Part shown: one piece after another, positions 1 to 9,097 of the stretch | Layout of the letters: every line of letters begins with the position of its first letter | Numbering within the stretch: the stretch's first letter is position 1 | From: Pandoraea terrae | GTDB taxonomy: Bacteria; Pseudomonadota; Gammaproteobacteria; Burkholderiales; Burkholderiaceae | Reading direction: 5' to 3' | Assembly (NCBI RefSeq): GCF_902459695.1 | Contig: NZ_CABPRZ010000001.1 | Location: forward strand, 186,001 to 250,000 | Length of the DNA: 64,000 bases | Program-made: the position numbers and the translations under genes | Notes under the pieces: model-generated | What the model saw: the letters and a program-made list of their open reading frames with translations, nothing else | Told to the model about the DNA's origin: nothing | The model's database searches: none

Positions 1-225
1 ATGGATGTCGCGGACGCAGCGTACGCGGCAGCGCGGCGGATCGCTGCGGGCGCACCGTTGGCGGCACGCATCAACAAGCAATTGATTGCGCGGCTGTCGC
101 CGCCGGTGCCGCCACTCTCGGAAGCGGAATGGCAGGCGGCATTCGCCTACTGGAATTCGGATGACCACCGGGAGGGCGTCGAGGCGTTCCTCGCAAAGCG
201 TGCGCCGCGCTTCACGGGCCGGTGA
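1..225 (+). CDS. enoyl-CoA hydratase/isomerase, C-terminal end (partial)
   Basis: This is the last 74 codons of a gene that begins before the window. The visible protein ends with an Ala-rich helix, an INKQLI segment and a tail containing FAYWNSDDHREGVEAFLAKR. The pattern of E/D-hxEGxxAFLxKRxPxF is typical of the C-terminal helix of crotonase-fold enoyl-CoA hydratases. These hydrate or isomerise acyl-CoA double bonds. The active-site region lies outside the window, so the exact substrate cannot be judged. The ATG at base 1 is an internal Met or chance, not a supported start. The acyl-CoA ligase gene begins 125 bases downstream on the same strand, so the two may work on related CoA esters. Confidence 0.75.
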   Translation: MDVADAAYAAARRIAAGAPLAARINKQLIARLSPPVPPLSEAEWQAAFAYWNSDDHREGVEAFLAKRAPRFTGR

Positions 226-349
226 TTCACTACCCGATGATCTGGCGATCAGCCGCTATCATGTGACACCGCCGGCCATTCAAGCCGGCTGCCGCCCAAC
301 GATGATTCGACATGATTTTTTTGCGCACGACCGGTGCGCCCCATTGACG

Positions 350-1885
350 ATGTCCGACGCCAATCTTTATACACAGTTTGCCGCCCGTTTTCCCGCCGAC
401 ATGTCCGCCTGTGCGATCGAAACGCCGGACGGTCTTTATTACAGCTGGGACGATATGGAGCATGCTTCCGCACGCCTGGCCCATTTGCTGGCCAGTCTCG
501 ATCTGCCACAGGGCGCGCGCGTCGCGGTGCAGGTCGAGAAGTCGCCCGAAGCTTTGCTCCTGTATCTCGCGACGCTGCGTGCGGGGTTGGTGTATCTGCC
601 GCTGAACACTGCGTATCGTGAGGCGGAGATTGCATACTTTGTCGAAAATGCGGAACCGTCGGTCGTAGTGTGCAGCCCCGCGAATTTCGGCTGGGTGTCG
701 AAGGTGGCATTCAAGGCGAACGTGGGACATGTCTTCACGCTGGGCGACGACCGTACGGGGTCGCTGCTCGAACGTGCGGCGTATCATTCGGACACGTTCG
801 CGACGGTGCCGCGCGCGCCGGAGGATCTCGCCGCGATCCTGTACACGTCCGGGACGACAGGCCGCAGCAAGGGCGCGATGTTGTCACACGGCAATCTCGC
901 GAGCAATGCGCGCGTGCTGCATGAGTTCTGGGGCTGGGCCGATCGTCCGGCAGGTAGCGACGTCTTGCTGCATGCGTTGCCGATCTTCCACGTGCACGGG
1001 CTGTTCGTGGCGAGTCACGCGGCGCTTCTGTCGGGCAGCAAGATGATCTGGCTGCCGAAGTTCGATGCGCAGCAGGTGCTACGCCATTTGCCGCGCTCGA
1101 CGGTCTTCATGGGGGTGCCGACCTACTACGTGCGCCTGCTGGCCGAAGCGGGGCTCGACCGGCAGGCATGCGAGCAGATCCGTCTGTTCGTGTCGGGCTC
1201 TGCGCCGCTGCTGCGGGAGACGTTCGAGGCATTCCGCGAACGTACGGCGCACACGATTCTCGAGCGCTACGGGATGTCGGAAACGGTCATGCTGGTCTCG
1301 AATCCGTACCGCGGCGAGGCCGCGCAGGTGCGCCGCGCAGGAACGGTGGGGGTGCCGCTGCCGGGGGTGTTCGTGCGTATTGTCGACGATGCCGGGGTGG
1401 CCAGCGGGCAGGGGGAGATCGGTCACATCCAGGTACGCGGACCGAATGTGTTCGCCGGCTACTGGCGGATGCCGGAGAAGACGGCGGACGAGTTCACGGA
1501 GGACGGCTACTTCAAGACGGGCGATGTGGGTAAATTCGACGACGACGGGTACTTGCACATCGTGGGGCGCTCCAAGGACCTGATCATCTCGGGCGGGTTC
1601 AACGTGTATCCGAAGGAGATCGAGGGATTCATCGACGAGATGACGGGCGTGGCCGAATCGGCCGTGATCGGCGTGCCGCATCCGGATTTCGGCGAGGCGG
1701 TGGTCGCCGTGATCGTGCCCCGAGGCGGCGCGGTGCCCGATGAGGCCGCAGTGATCGGCGCGCTCAAGCAGAAGATCGCCAACTTCAAGGTGCCCAAGCG
1801 CGTTCACTTTGTCTCGGAACTGCCGCGTAATGCGATGGGCAAGGTGCAGAAGAATTTGCTGCGGGAGCGGTTTGCGGTGATGTGA
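350..1885 (+). CDS. malonyl-CoA synthetase-like AMP-dependent acyl-CoA ligase
   Basis: 511-residue member of the ANL superfamily, which activates a carboxylic acid with ATP and transfers it to CoA. The AMP-binding P-loop YTSGTTGRSKG lies near residue 165. It is followed by the LPIFHVHG motif, the VPTYYVRLL segment, the ERYGMSET adenine-binding motif, the YFKTGDVG hinge region and the C-terminal PRNAMGKVQK lysine motif. ERYGMSET, FMGVPTYY and the overall length resemble MatB-type malonyl-CoA synthetases more than long-chain acyl-CoA ligases, so malonate or methylmalonate is the inferred substrate. The start is set at MSDANLYTQF. Upstream in-frame Met codons at 302 and earlier lack similarity to the family. 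No matA or matC is visible beside it. Confidence 0.8.
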   Translation: MSDANLYTQFAARFPADMSACAIETPDGLYYSWDDMEHASARLAHLLASLDLPQGARVAVQVEKSPEALLLYLATLRAGLVYLPLNTAYREAEIAYFVENAEPSVVVCSPANFGWVSKVAFKANVGHVFTLGDDRTGSLLERAAYHSDTFATVPRAPEDLAAILYTSGTTGRSKGAMLSHGNLASNARVLHEFWGWADRPAGSDVLLHALPIFHVHGLFVASHAALLSGSKMIWLPKFDAQQVLRHLPRSTVFMGVPTYYVRLLAEAGLDRQACEQIRLFVSGSAPLLRETFEAFRERTAHTILERYGMSETVMLVSNPYRGEAAQVRRAGTVGVPLPGVFVRIVDDAGVASGQGEIGHIQVRGPNVFAGYWRMPEKTADEFTEDGYFKTGDVGKFDDDGYLHIVGRSKDLIISGGFNVYPKEIEGFIDEMTGVAESAVIGVPHPDFGEAVVAVIVPRGGAVPDEAAVIGALKQKIANFKVPKRVHFVSELPRNAMGKVQKNLLRERFAVM

Positions 1886-1947
1886 CTGCGGCTGGCGTTG
1901 TCGGTGAACGTCGGGGAGGGGCATGTGTCCCCTCCCTTTGTGCTTCA

Positions 1948-2649
1948 TTACCGGGTCATCTGGACCGAGCCGGACACGGTGACGGTGACCTGCGCCTTGC
2001 CGCCTTCGAGCGGCATGGCAGGCGCCGCCGCCTTGTCAGCCATCGCGCTCATGACCATGTATTGGCGCGGCATGATCGGCGCGTTCTGGCCAACCTGGAC
2101 CTGACGAATGGTGTAGCCGCCGTAGCCGAAGGCGCGTGCATTGCTCTGCGCCTGCTCGCGGAACGACGCGATCGCCTGTTCCGTGAGCTTGGCCTGGGTG
2201 GCGCGCTGCGCTTCACGCGATAACGAGAACGATACGCCGCCAATCTGCATCTGGCCGCTCAGCTGGCTCGCCAGGCGCGACGCTGCCGGGAAATCCTTCG
2301 ACTTCAACAATAATTCGGTGCGGCCGCGCCACGCCGAAATGCGGCCGTCACGGTCGCTCGTCGGATACAGCGATACGTTGCCGGTCTGGACGTCAACGTC
2401 AGTCTGCGCCTTCGCGATCTTCACGGCGTCGGCCGCCTTGCGGTTCAGCGCGGCGGAAATGGCGGCGGGATCGCTGCCCTGCTGTTCGGCGAACATGGTG
2501 ATATGCACGGTATCCTGCGGGACGTCGGCCGTAGCTTGCGCGTCCAGGCTCAACACGCCCGCGACAGGGGCATGGAATTCGCCCGCCTGTGCGTGGGCGG
2601 CGCCGGCGGCGGCGAGGAGAAGGGCGGCGGCAGCCGATTTGAGTTTCAT
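1948..2649 (-). CDS. SIMPL domain (DUF541) periplasmic protein
   Basis: 233 residues. A signal peptide (MKLKSAAAALLLAAAGAAHAQ) is followed by a SIMPL/DUF541 domain, recognisable from the opening VLSLDAQATADVPQDTVHITMFAEQQG, the central NVSLYPTSDRDGRISAWRG and the C-terminal VTVTVSGSVQ strand. SIMPL proteins are secreted or periplasmic and mostly uncharacterised; E. coli YggE is a relative linked to oxidative stress. I prefer the ATG at 2649 over the one at 2655, because an AGAGG ribosome site sits six bases before it and would be too close to the upstream codon. It converges with the acyl-CoA ligase gene. Confidence 0.85.
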   Translation of the reverse strand: MKLKSAAAALLLAAAGAAHAQAGEFHAPVAGVLSLDAQATADVPQDTVHITMFAEQQGSDPAAISAALNRKAADAVKIAKAQTDVDVQTGNVSLYPTSDRDGRISAWRGRTELLLKSKDFPAASRLASQLSGQMQIGGVSFSLSREAQRATQAKLTEQAIASFREQAQSNARAFGYGGYTIRQVQVGQNAPIMPRQYMVMSAMADKAAAPAMPLEGGKAQVTVTVSGSVQMTR

Positions 2650-2780
2650 AGGCATCCTCTAGATTTGAGACTGCATCATGCAAAGGTGCATCTGCATCCG
2701 CCGGACGTCAATCGTCAATGAGAGAGAGGTCCGCCGGGCCCTTCAGAGACGGCCGCATGCGCAGATTGGTTCCCCGAGGA

Positions 2781-3248
2781 TTACTTCAACATACGCCCGG
2801 TAATGTAGCGCCAATGCTCGGGCGCGACCGGCGTAATCGATAGCCGGTTGCCGCGCGTGAGCACCTGCATCTGCGCAAGTTCGGGCGTCTCACGCAAGGT
2901 CGTCAGCGGGATCAGCGAAGTCTTGCGGTCAAGCTTGACGTCGACGAGCAACCAGCGAGGATTCTCCGGCGTCGACTTCGGATCGAAATACTTGCTCTTG
3001 GGGTCGAACTGGGTCGGATCGGGATACGGCGTGGAGGCGACCGTCGCCAGGCCGGCGATGCCGGGCACTGCGCAACTGGAATGGTAGAAGAGGACGCCGT
3101 CGCCAATCTTCATGCCGTCGCGCATGAAATTCCGGGCCTGGTAGTTGCGAACGCCGGTCCACGGCAAGGTCTGGTGCGCGGCGGCAGCCAGGTCGTCGAT
3201 GCTGGCCTCTTCGGGTTCGGATTTCATCAGCCAATAGCGGTGCGTCAT
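2781..3248 (-). CDS. EVE domain-containing protein
   Basis: 155 residues. The start MTHRYWLMKSEPEE and the WTGVRNYQARNFMRD, GDGVLFYHSSC and NPRWLLVDV motifs identify an EVE domain of the PUA-like fold (thymocyte nuclear protein 1 family). Such domains are thought to bind modified bases in nucleic acids. The role of stand-alone bacterial versions is unknown. The start is placed at MTHRYWLMKSEP because the 40 codons before it in the same frame have no family similarity. It is divergent from the ferritin-like gene, with a 382-base gap, and no restriction or defence genes are nearby, so a housekeeping role is more likely than a defence role. Confidence 0.88.
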   Translation of the reverse strand: MTHRYWLMKSEPEEASIDDLAAAAHQTLPWTGVRNYQARNFMRDGMKIGDGVLFYHSSCAVPGIAGLATVASTPYPDPTQFDPKSKYFDPKSTPENPRWLLVDVKLDRKTSLIPLTTLRETPELAQMQVLTRGNRLSITPVAPEHWRYITGRMLK

Positions 3249-3630
3249 GGGGCAGCGGTCTGGGCAGTCGGGTAGCAAAGGGATCACGGGAAAACGGAAC
3301 GCGCACGGCCGCACGATGCCTGGTCCGCGATGGCAAGCGCCGTAACATACGGTAACGGTTCCATTCAATGCGGCAGCGTATCACGTTGAACCTGTCGGGG
3401 GCCACGGCCTCGAATGCAGTAGTGACAATGCATGGAAATATGTCAGCGATATTGCGGCGCTGCATCATTCCAGTAATTCCTATACTATAAGTCGAGCACC
3501 ACTACGGGGTAGCGAGGTCCGGGACTGTCCGCCGTCCAGCCGTTGGCACGCGCTGCGGCGATCCTCGGCCAATCCGGACCGTACGAGCGAGCTTCTAGCA
3601 TACATGTCTAACCGATCTTGGGAGCGTGTC
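3249..3630. other. intergenic region between divergent EVE and ferritin-like genes
   Basis: 382 bases with no supported gene. A TATACT/TATAAG pair at 3481-3492 could be a -10 element for the ferritin-like gene, but no good -35 hexamer is found at the right distance. Small reading frames on both strands are shadows of neighbouring genes or have no recognisable features. Confidence 0.5.
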
Positions 3631-4419
3631 ATGGCAGCAGAGCCGTCTGTTCGATCCAATGCGTATATTTTCTACACACTGGCGACCGTCTCGTTCGTTG
3701 AGACGAGCGTGCCCGAATTCGTCGAGACCCTCAATCAGATGTACGCCGAGGACGACGAAATGCAAGGGTGGCTGCGCGACACCTGGCTGCCGGAAGAGGT
3801 CGAACACGGCCGCCTGGCGCGCGACTATATCGCACGGGTCTGGCCGGAGTTCGACTGGCACCCGGCGTACGCCGCTTTTCTGGATCGCTACAAGCCGCGT
3901 TGTGATGTCCAGTACATGCGCCCGTCGCTGGCGCTCGAGGCGCTCTCACGTTGCGTGACGGAGACGCAGACCGCCATGATGTACCGCTGTCTGGAAAGCT
4001 TTATGCCGACCGAGGAGCTCAAGCAGATGATGCACAAGCTCAGCGCCGAAGAGGTGGGCCACTATCGCTATTTCCGCAAGACGTTCGACCGCTATAACGC
4101 GGTCGAGCAGCACGGGGTGATCAGACGGCTCCGCACGATCGTGGCCCGCAGCGAACTGGTGCGCGATGAAGATCTCGCCTTCGCGTTCGAACCGCTGAAC
4201 GATTTCTGGCGCTCGCCACAGCCGTTCGCGCCGATGACCTGGGAAACCTTCCTGGAAATATCAGGCGACGTCATGAAGCAGTACATGCCGGTCGAGGCAG
4301 CTGCCCGCATGATGTTCAAGCCGCTGGAAACCGGCGCCTGGTGGCGCGACCGGCCGGTCAGGGCGCTCATGACCTTCATGGTAAAACGCCAGTATCCACA
4401 ACTCGCCAGCGAAGCCTGA
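3631..4419 (+). CDS. ferritin-like (acyl-ACP desaturase-type four-helix) protein
   Basis: 262-residue, mostly helical protein with motif pairs expected of a di-iron carboxylate four-helix bundle: LPEEVEHGRLARDY near residue 55, VTETQTAMMY near residue 110 and SAEEVGHYRYF near residue 138. The two ExxH motifs are spaced as in ferritin-like or soluble desaturase folds. The oxidation substrate, if any, is unknown. The start is ATG 3631, which has GGGAG six bases upstream. The ATG at 3604 has no ribosome site. A strong terminator follows immediately. Most likely a conserved Burkholderiales protein annotated only as ferritin-like. Confidence 0.7.
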   Translation: MAAEPSVRSNAYIFYTLATVSFVETSVPEFVETLNQMYAEDDEMQGWLRDTWLPEEVEHGRLARDYIARVWPEFDWHPAYAAFLDRYKPRCDVQYMRPSLALEALSRCVTETQTAMMYRCLESFMPTEELKQMMHKLSAEEVGHYRYFRKTFDRYNAVEQHGVIRRLRTIVARSELVRDEDLAFAFEPLNDFWRSPQPFAPMTWETFLEISGDVMKQYMPVEAAARMMFKPLETGAWWRDRPVRALMTFMVKRQYPQLASEA

Positions 4420-4420
4420 A

Positions 4421-4448
4421 AAAAAACCCCGCCGTGGCGGGGTTCTTT
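4421..4448. terminator. bidirectional intrinsic terminator
   Basis: Nine-pair GC-rich hairpin (AACCCCGCC at 4425-4433 with GGCGGGGTT at 4436-4444), flanked by six A on the left and TTCTTT on the right. It sits between the convergent ferritin-like and ompA genes and should stop both transcripts. Confidence 0.85.
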
Positions 4449-4465
4449 CATCGTCGTGAGACGAT

Positions 4466-5137
4466 TTACTTGCTGGTGCCGACCACTTCGACTTCAACGC
4501 GGCGGTTCGGTGCCAGGCATTCGTGCAGTGCCTTGGTGTTCTTCTGGTTGCAATCCGTCTTGACCGGGTTGCGCTTGCCCTTGCCTTCCGTGTAGACGCG
4601 GTTGGCTTCGATGCCCTTGCTCACCAGATAGGCCTTGACGGCTTCAGCGCGACGGACCGACAGACGGTCGTTGTACTTGTCGCTACCGATGCGGTCGGTG
4701 TGGCCCGTGGCAACCACGACTTCCAGGTTGATGCCCTGGATCTTCGAGGCCAGGTCGTTCAGCTTTTCCTTGCCTTCCGGCTTCAGGACAGCCTTGTCGA
4801 AATCGAACAGGGCGTCAGCTTGGTACGTCACCTTCTGGCTGGCCGGTGCCGGCGTCGGTGCCGGTGCCGGTGCCGGAGCCGGTGCAGCCTGGGCGATGAT
4901 CGAGCCGTCGCACTTGGCGTTCGCCGTCGCCGGGGTCCAGTTGGCATCGCGCCAGCACAGTTCGTCCGAGCCGTTTTTCCAAACCCACTCGCCGCTACCG
5001 TTGACCCAGTTGTCGTTCACATCTTGTTTCGAGGCCGCGATCGGACCCGGAGCGGTCTGGACATAATTTTGAGCCATAGCCGATGCAGCCATCACTGCGG
5101 TAGCTGCAACGATCGCGAGCTTAGCGAATTTATTCAT
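4466..5137 (-). CDS. ompA: OmpA family outer membrane protein
   Basis: 223 residues. The signal peptide (MNKFAKLAIVAATAVMAASAMAQ) is followed by a short N-terminal region with two Cys and several Trp, a Pro-Ala linker (about residues 84-100) and a C-terminal OmpA-like peptidoglycan-binding domain with TGHTDRIGSDKYNDRLSVRRAEAV. The domain also contains TDCNQK...LHECLAPNRRVEVEV, giving a probable disulfide. This architecture is common in Burkholderiales major porin-associated OmpA proteins, which lack a full eight-stranded barrel. An AGGAG ribosome site lies close upstream. The gene diverges from gyrA. Confidence 0.9.
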   Translation of the reverse strand: MNKFAKLAIVAATAVMAASAMAQNYVQTAPGPIAASKQDVNDNWVNGSGEWVWKNGSDELCWRDANWTPATANAKCDGSIIAQAAPAPAPAPAPTPAPASQKVTYQADALFDFDKAVLKPEGKEKLNDLASKIQGINLEVVVATGHTDRIGSDKYNDRLSVRRAEAVKAYLVSKGIEANRVYTEGKGKRNPVKTDCNQKNTKALHECLAPNRRVEVEVVGTSK

Positions 5138-5214
5138 ATTTCTCCTCTCGAAATGAGATTACCGCAGGTTTACTGCGAGCCTAGACGACGAAACCAAAGT
5201 CTTACATCGCTCGG

Positions 5215-5223
5215 AGTATAACA
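5215..5223 (-). promoter_or_regulatory. extended -10 promoter of ompA
   Basis: On the minus strand TGTTATACT matches an extended -10 element (TGnTATAAT). It lies about 80 bases upstream of the ompA start. No good -35 hexamer is visible at 17 bases, which fits an extended -10 promoter. Confidence 0.45.
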
Positions 5224-5460
5224 TCGCCATTTCTGCCAAGGCATTGCCCATACACTTCGAGTAATGTCTAACTTATGCCTCGGCATTTTGCCATAGCGAC
5301 TCTCGGGGCCGCGAGAAAAAACCCAGGATTCCCGCCCCTCGTGACGCGATTGTGGTGTGTGCGCAACACAAAAGCGGGTGCCTTGTATCAGCCTTTGTCA
5401 TGCGCTCGTCACTGTCGTTTTGGCGTCCTCGGGATCGCTTGTGCGACGCAGCACGCGGAT

Positions 5461-5490
5461 TTCGGAGGGGGATGCTGCGCATGTTAGAAT
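5461..5490 (+). promoter_or_regulatory. candidate gyrA promoter
   Basis: TAGAAT at 5485-5490 is a good -10 hexamer, and TTCGGA at 5461-5466 is a weak -35 at 18 bases. The start of transcription would be near 5497, giving a leader of about 50 bases. The rest of the 411-base gap between ompA and gyrA holds no supported gene. Confidence 0.45.
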
Positions 5491-5548
5491 CGCATGATCA
5501 TATCGCCGGCACCCGCCTATCGCGATTTGCGTTTGATAGATACGGATA

Positions 5549-8179
5549 ATGGATCAGTTCGCCAAAGAAACCCTCCCGATTTCGCTGGAAGAAGAAATGC
5601 GCCGGTCATACCTCAGTTACGCAATGAGCGTGATTGTGGGCCGCGCCTTGCCGGACGTGCGGGATGGCCTGAAGCCGGTGCACCGGCGCGTGCTGTTCGC
5701 CATGCACGAGCTGAACAACGACTGGAATCGCGCCTACAAGAAGTCGGCGCGTATCGTCGGTGACGTCATCGGTAAGTACCATCCTCACGGTGATGCTTCT
5801 GTATACGACACGATCGTTCGCATGGCGCAGGACTTTTCGTTGCGCTACATGCTGGTCGATGGCCAGGGCAACTTCGGGTCGGTCGACGGCGACAATGCCG
5901 CGGCCATGCGTTACACCGAAATCCGCATGGCCAAGATCGGCCATGAGCTGCTCGCCGACATCGACCGCGAAACGGTCGACTTCGGGCCGAACTACGACGG
6001 CAGCGAAAAGGAGCCGGCCATCCTGCCGGCCCGCATTCCGAACCTGTTGCTCAACGGTTCGTCGGGCATCGCGGTCGGCATGGCCACCAACATTCCGCCG
6101 CACAACCTCAACGAGGTTGTCGAGGCTTGCCTGCACCTGCTGAAAAACCCCGATGCCACGGTCGACGAACTGATCGAGATCATTCCGGCGCCGGATTTCC
6201 CGACGGCCGGCATCATTTACGGCATCTCGGGCGTGCGTGAGGGGTATCGCACAGGCCGCGGGCGCGTGGTCATGCGCGCCAAGACCCACTTCGAAGACAT
6301 CGACCGCGGCCAGCGCGTCGCGATCATCGTCGACGAACTGCCGTACCAGGTGAACAAGCGCTCGCTGCTGGAGCGTATTGCCGAGCTCGTCAACGAGAAG
6401 CGCCTGGAAGGTATTTCCGACATTCGCGACGAGTCCGACAAGAGCGGCATGCGCGTTGTCATCGAACTCAAGCGTGGCGAAGTCCCTGAAGTCGTACTGA
6501 ACAACCTGTACAAGCATACGCAGTTGCAGGACACGTTCGGCATGAACATGGTCGCGCTGGTCGACGGTGAGCCGAAACTGCTGAATCTGCGCGAAATGCT
6601 GACCCACTTCCTGGCTCACCGCCGCGAAGTGATCACGCGCCGTACCATTTTCGAACTGCGCCGCGCCCGTGATCGCGGCCACGTGCTTGAAGGCCTTGCC
6701 GTCGCGCTGGCCAACATCGACGAATTCATCGCCATCATCAAGGCGGCGCCGACGCCGCCGATCGCCAAGGCGGCGCTGATGGACAAGTCGTGGGATTCGT
6801 CGGTCGTGCGCGAGATGCTTTCGCGCGCCGAAGCGGATGCCGCGGGCGGCCGCGAGGCCTTCCGCCCGGAAGGGCTCGACCCGGCTGTCGGCATGCAGGG
6901 CGACGGCATGTACCGTCTGTCCGACACGCAGGCACAGGAAATCCTGCAGATGCGTCTGCAGCGCCTGACCGGTCTCGAGCAGGACAAGATCGTCTCCGAG
7001 TACAAGGAAGTCATGTCGCAGATCGCCGATCTGCTCGACATCCTGGCCAAGCCGGCTCGTATCACGGTCATCATCAGCGAGGAACTGACCGCCGTTCGCG
7101 CCGAATTCGGCGACGCGCGCCGCTCGCACATCGAGCCGAACGCGACCGAACTCGACACCGAAGACCTGATCACGCCTCAGGACATGGTCGTCACGCTGTC
7201 GCACTCCGGCTATATCAAGTCGATGCCGTTGTCCGAATACCGTGCGCAGAAGCGCGGCGGGCGCGGCAAGCAGGCCGCCGCGACGAAGGAAGACGACTGG
7301 ATCGACACGCTGTTCATTGCCAATACGCACGACACGATCCTGTGCTTCTCGAACCGTGGCCGCGTGTACTGGATCAAGGTCTATGAAGTGCCGCAGGGTT
7401 CGCGCAACTCGCGCGGCCGCCCGATCGTCAATATGTTCCCGCTGATGGACGGCGAGAAGATCAACGTCGTGTTGCCGGTCAAGGAATTCTCGGCCGACCG
7501 CTATGTCTTCATGGCCACGAGCCTCGGGACCGTCAAGAAGACGCCGCTCGAAGCCTTCAGCCGGCCACTCAAGAAGGGCATCATCGCCGTCAATCTGGAC
7601 GAAGGCGATGTGCTCATCGGCGCTGCGATTACCGATGGCGCCCACGACGTCATGTTGTTCTCCGACGCCGGCAAGGCGGTGCGTTTCGACGAGAACGACG
7701 TGCGTCCGATGGGCCGCGAGGCGCGCGGGGTGCGCGGCATGCAGCTCGACGACGGTCAGACGGTTATCGCGCTGCTGGTTGCCGAGAATGAGCAGCAGTC
7801 CGTGCTGACGGCGACCGAAAACGGCTACGGCAAGCGCACTTCGATCGTGGAATATACGCGCCACGGCCGTGGCACTAAGGGTATGATTGCAATCCAGACG
7901 AGCGAGCGCAACGGCCGCGTGGTGGCCGCGACGCTTGTCGAGCCTGACGATGAAATCATGCTGATCACCACTGGCGGCGTGCTGATTCGTACCCGTGTCT
8001 CGGAAATCCGGGAAATGGGCCGGGCCACGCAGGGCGTCACGCTGATCAGCCTGGACGAGGGCACGACCCTGTCCGGTCTGCAGCGCATCGTCGAAACCGA
8101 CGCCGAAGTCGGGGACGGCGGTGAGAATGGTGAAAATGGTGGGGCCGATGCGGATGCCGGCGAGGCAACCGAATCGTAA
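5549..8179 (+). CDS. gyrA: DNA gyrase subunit A
   Basis: 876 residues, the normal length. GyrA is the DNA-cutting subunit of the A2B2 gyrase that introduces negative supercoils. Visible landmarks are the catalytic Tyr122 in MRYTEIRM, the quinolone-resistance region [17 protein letters not shown], the GyrA box QKRGGRGK in the C-terminal pinwheel domain and a variable acidic tail rich in Gly/Asn/Glu. E. coli numbering holds exactly. The residue equivalent to Ser83 is Ala (codon 5795-5797), while Asp87 is kept. Such an Ala is associated with lower quinolone susceptibility in other genera. gyrB is not in the window. Confidence 0.99.
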   Translation: MDQFAKETLPISLEEEMRRSYLSYAMSVIVGRALPDVRDGLKPVHRRVLFAMHELNNDWNRAYKKSARIVGDVIGKYHPHGDASVYDTIVRMAQDFSLRYMLVDGQGNFGSVDGDNAAAMRYTEIRMAKIGHELLADIDRETVDFGPNYDGSEKEPAILPARIPNLLLNGSSGIAVGMATNIPPHNLNEVVEACLHLLKNPDATVDELIEIIPAPDFPTAGIIYGISGVREGYRTGRGRVVMRAKTHFEDIDRGQRVAIIVDELPYQVNKRSLLERIAELVNEKRLEGISDIRDESDKSGMRVVIELKRGEVPEVVLNNLYKHTQLQDTFGMNMVALVDGEPKLLNLREMLTHFLAHRREVITRRTIFELRRARDRGHVLEGLAVALANIDEFIAIIKAAPTPPIAKAALMDKSWDSSVVREMLSRAEADAAGGREAFRPEGLDPAVGMQGDGMYRLSDTQAQEILQMRLQRLTGLEQDKIVSEYKEVMSQIADLLDILAKPARITVIISEELTAVRAEFGDARRSHIEPNATELDTEDLITPQDMVVTLSHSGYIKSMPLSEYRAQKRGGRGKQAAATKEDDWIDTLFIANTHDTILCFSNRGRVYWIKVYEVPQGSRNSRGRPIVNMFPLMDGEKINVVLPVKEFSADRYVFMATSLGTVKKTPLEAFSRPLKKGIIAVNLDEGDVLIGAAITDGAHDVMLFSDAGKAVRFDENDVRPMGREARGVRGMQLDDGQTVIALLVAENEQQSVLTATENGYGKRTSIVEYTRHGRGTKGMIAIQTSERNGRVVAATLVEPDDEIMLITTGGVLIRTRVSEIREMGRATQGVTLISLDEGTTLSGLQRIVETDAEVGDGGENGENGGADADAGEATES

Positions 8180-8309
8180 ATCGTTGTAAGCTTTAAGCGG
8201 AAAATCCAGAGAAGTCAGTAGAATCTGGCCGGATGCAGTGAATAACTCAGGCGAGGATGCATCTATTCATCGGGGGCCCAGGCCCGCGAATTTTGGAGTG
8301 ACTCATACT

Positions 8310-8903
8310 ATGCAATACAACGTCAAAAAGTGGATGTGGCTGCTGATGGCAGCGCCGGCAATGGCGATGGCACAATCAAGCGCCCCGTTGGACGCCGAAA
8401 AAAAGGCGGCCATCAAGGATCTGCTGGACGCGATTGACGCCAACAAGCTGGTCGCTGCAATCGGCGAAGGCGCGCAGCAACAAGCCAAGCAGATGGTTCC
8501 CGCCATCCTGGAACAGGCATTGGTCGAGAACAAGACCATGTCGGACCAGCAGAAGCAGGCCGCCGTGCCGTCGCTTCAGCAAAACGCCATGCCGAAGCTG
8601 GTGGATCAGGCCGGCAAGGTGTTCAACTCCGACGCCTTCAAGAACGATGCCATCCAGGCTCAGTACACGGCTTACGGCAAGTACTACACCACGGATGAGA
8701 TCAAGGGTCTGACCAATTTCTACAAGAGCCCGGTCGGCCAGAAGTACATCAAGGTGCAGGATCAGGTTGGCCAGGAAGTGGTCGGTGGCCTGATGCAAAA
8801 GTACATGAAGTCGTCCGTCGACACGTCGAAGGATCTGGCGGTCAAGGAAGTCGCGGCAGTCGCAAAGTCGGGTCCGGCTGCCAAGGCGCCCGCCAAGAAG
8901 TGA
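8310..8903 (+). CDS. DUF2059 periplasmic protein
   Basis: 197 residues. A signal peptide (MQYNVKKWMWLLMAAPAMAMAQ) is followed by a helical region and a C-terminal DUF2059-like domain with YGKYYTTDEIKGLTNFYKSPVGQKYI, a highly characteristic segment. An Ala/Lys-rich tail ends the protein. The function of DUF2059 is not known. The start at 8310 is chosen because it gives a proper signal peptide and has TTGGAG upstream; the longer frame from 8238 would place 24 unlikely residues before it. It lies between gyrA and serC, as in other Burkholderiales. Confidence 0.85.
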   Translation: MQYNVKKWMWLLMAAPAMAMAQSSAPLDAEKKAAIKDLLDAIDANKLVAAIGEGAQQQAKQMVPAILEQALVENKTMSDQQKQAAVPSLQQNAMPKLVDQAGKVFNSDAFKNDAIQAQYTAYGKYYTTDEIKGLTNFYKSPVGQKYIKVQDQVGQEVVGGLMQKYMKSSVDTSKDLAVKEVAAVAKSGPAAKAPAKK

Positions 8904-8925
8904 TTTTCTGCCGGGTTTGACCCAT

Positions 8926-8960
8926 AATGGCCGTTTGCTGATGGTTCGCAAACGGCCATT
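8926..8960. repeat. 13-bp inverted repeat downstream of the DUF2059 gene
   Basis: AATGGCCGTTTGC (8926-8938) and its exact complement (8948-8960) flank a nine-base loop. There is no T-run after the stem, so it is at best a weak terminator or an RNA-stability element between the DUF2059 gene and serC. Confidence 0.6.
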
Positions 8961-9003
8961 TGCATTATGCTGGCCGGATGCGGCGTTCGGCGGCCTCTGA
9001 GCC

Positions 9004-9019
9004 ACCGGCACGTGCCGGT
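9004..9019. promoter_or_regulatory. perfect 16-bp palindrome upstream of serC
   Basis: ACCGGCACGTGCCGGT is a perfect palindrome about 80 bases before the serC start. Its symmetry suits a dimeric regulator site, but no known operator is recognised. Confidence 0.4.
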
Positions 9020-9097
9020 TCGCCAAGCAAAAGGCGAAACGCAAGCTGCCTGGGCGCGCTCGGGGGTTTGCGCTTCACTTTTACAGCAGTTACCAAT

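Noticed and set aside
3481-3492. TATACT/TATAAG as the ferritin-like gene promoter
   Set aside because: No -35 hexamer at 16-18 bases; the nearest TTG-type hexamer is 23 bases away.
5606-7864. 752-codon minus-strand open frame within gyrA
   Set aside because: A long shadow frame caused by GC-rich codon bias opposite gyrA; no domain or start signal.
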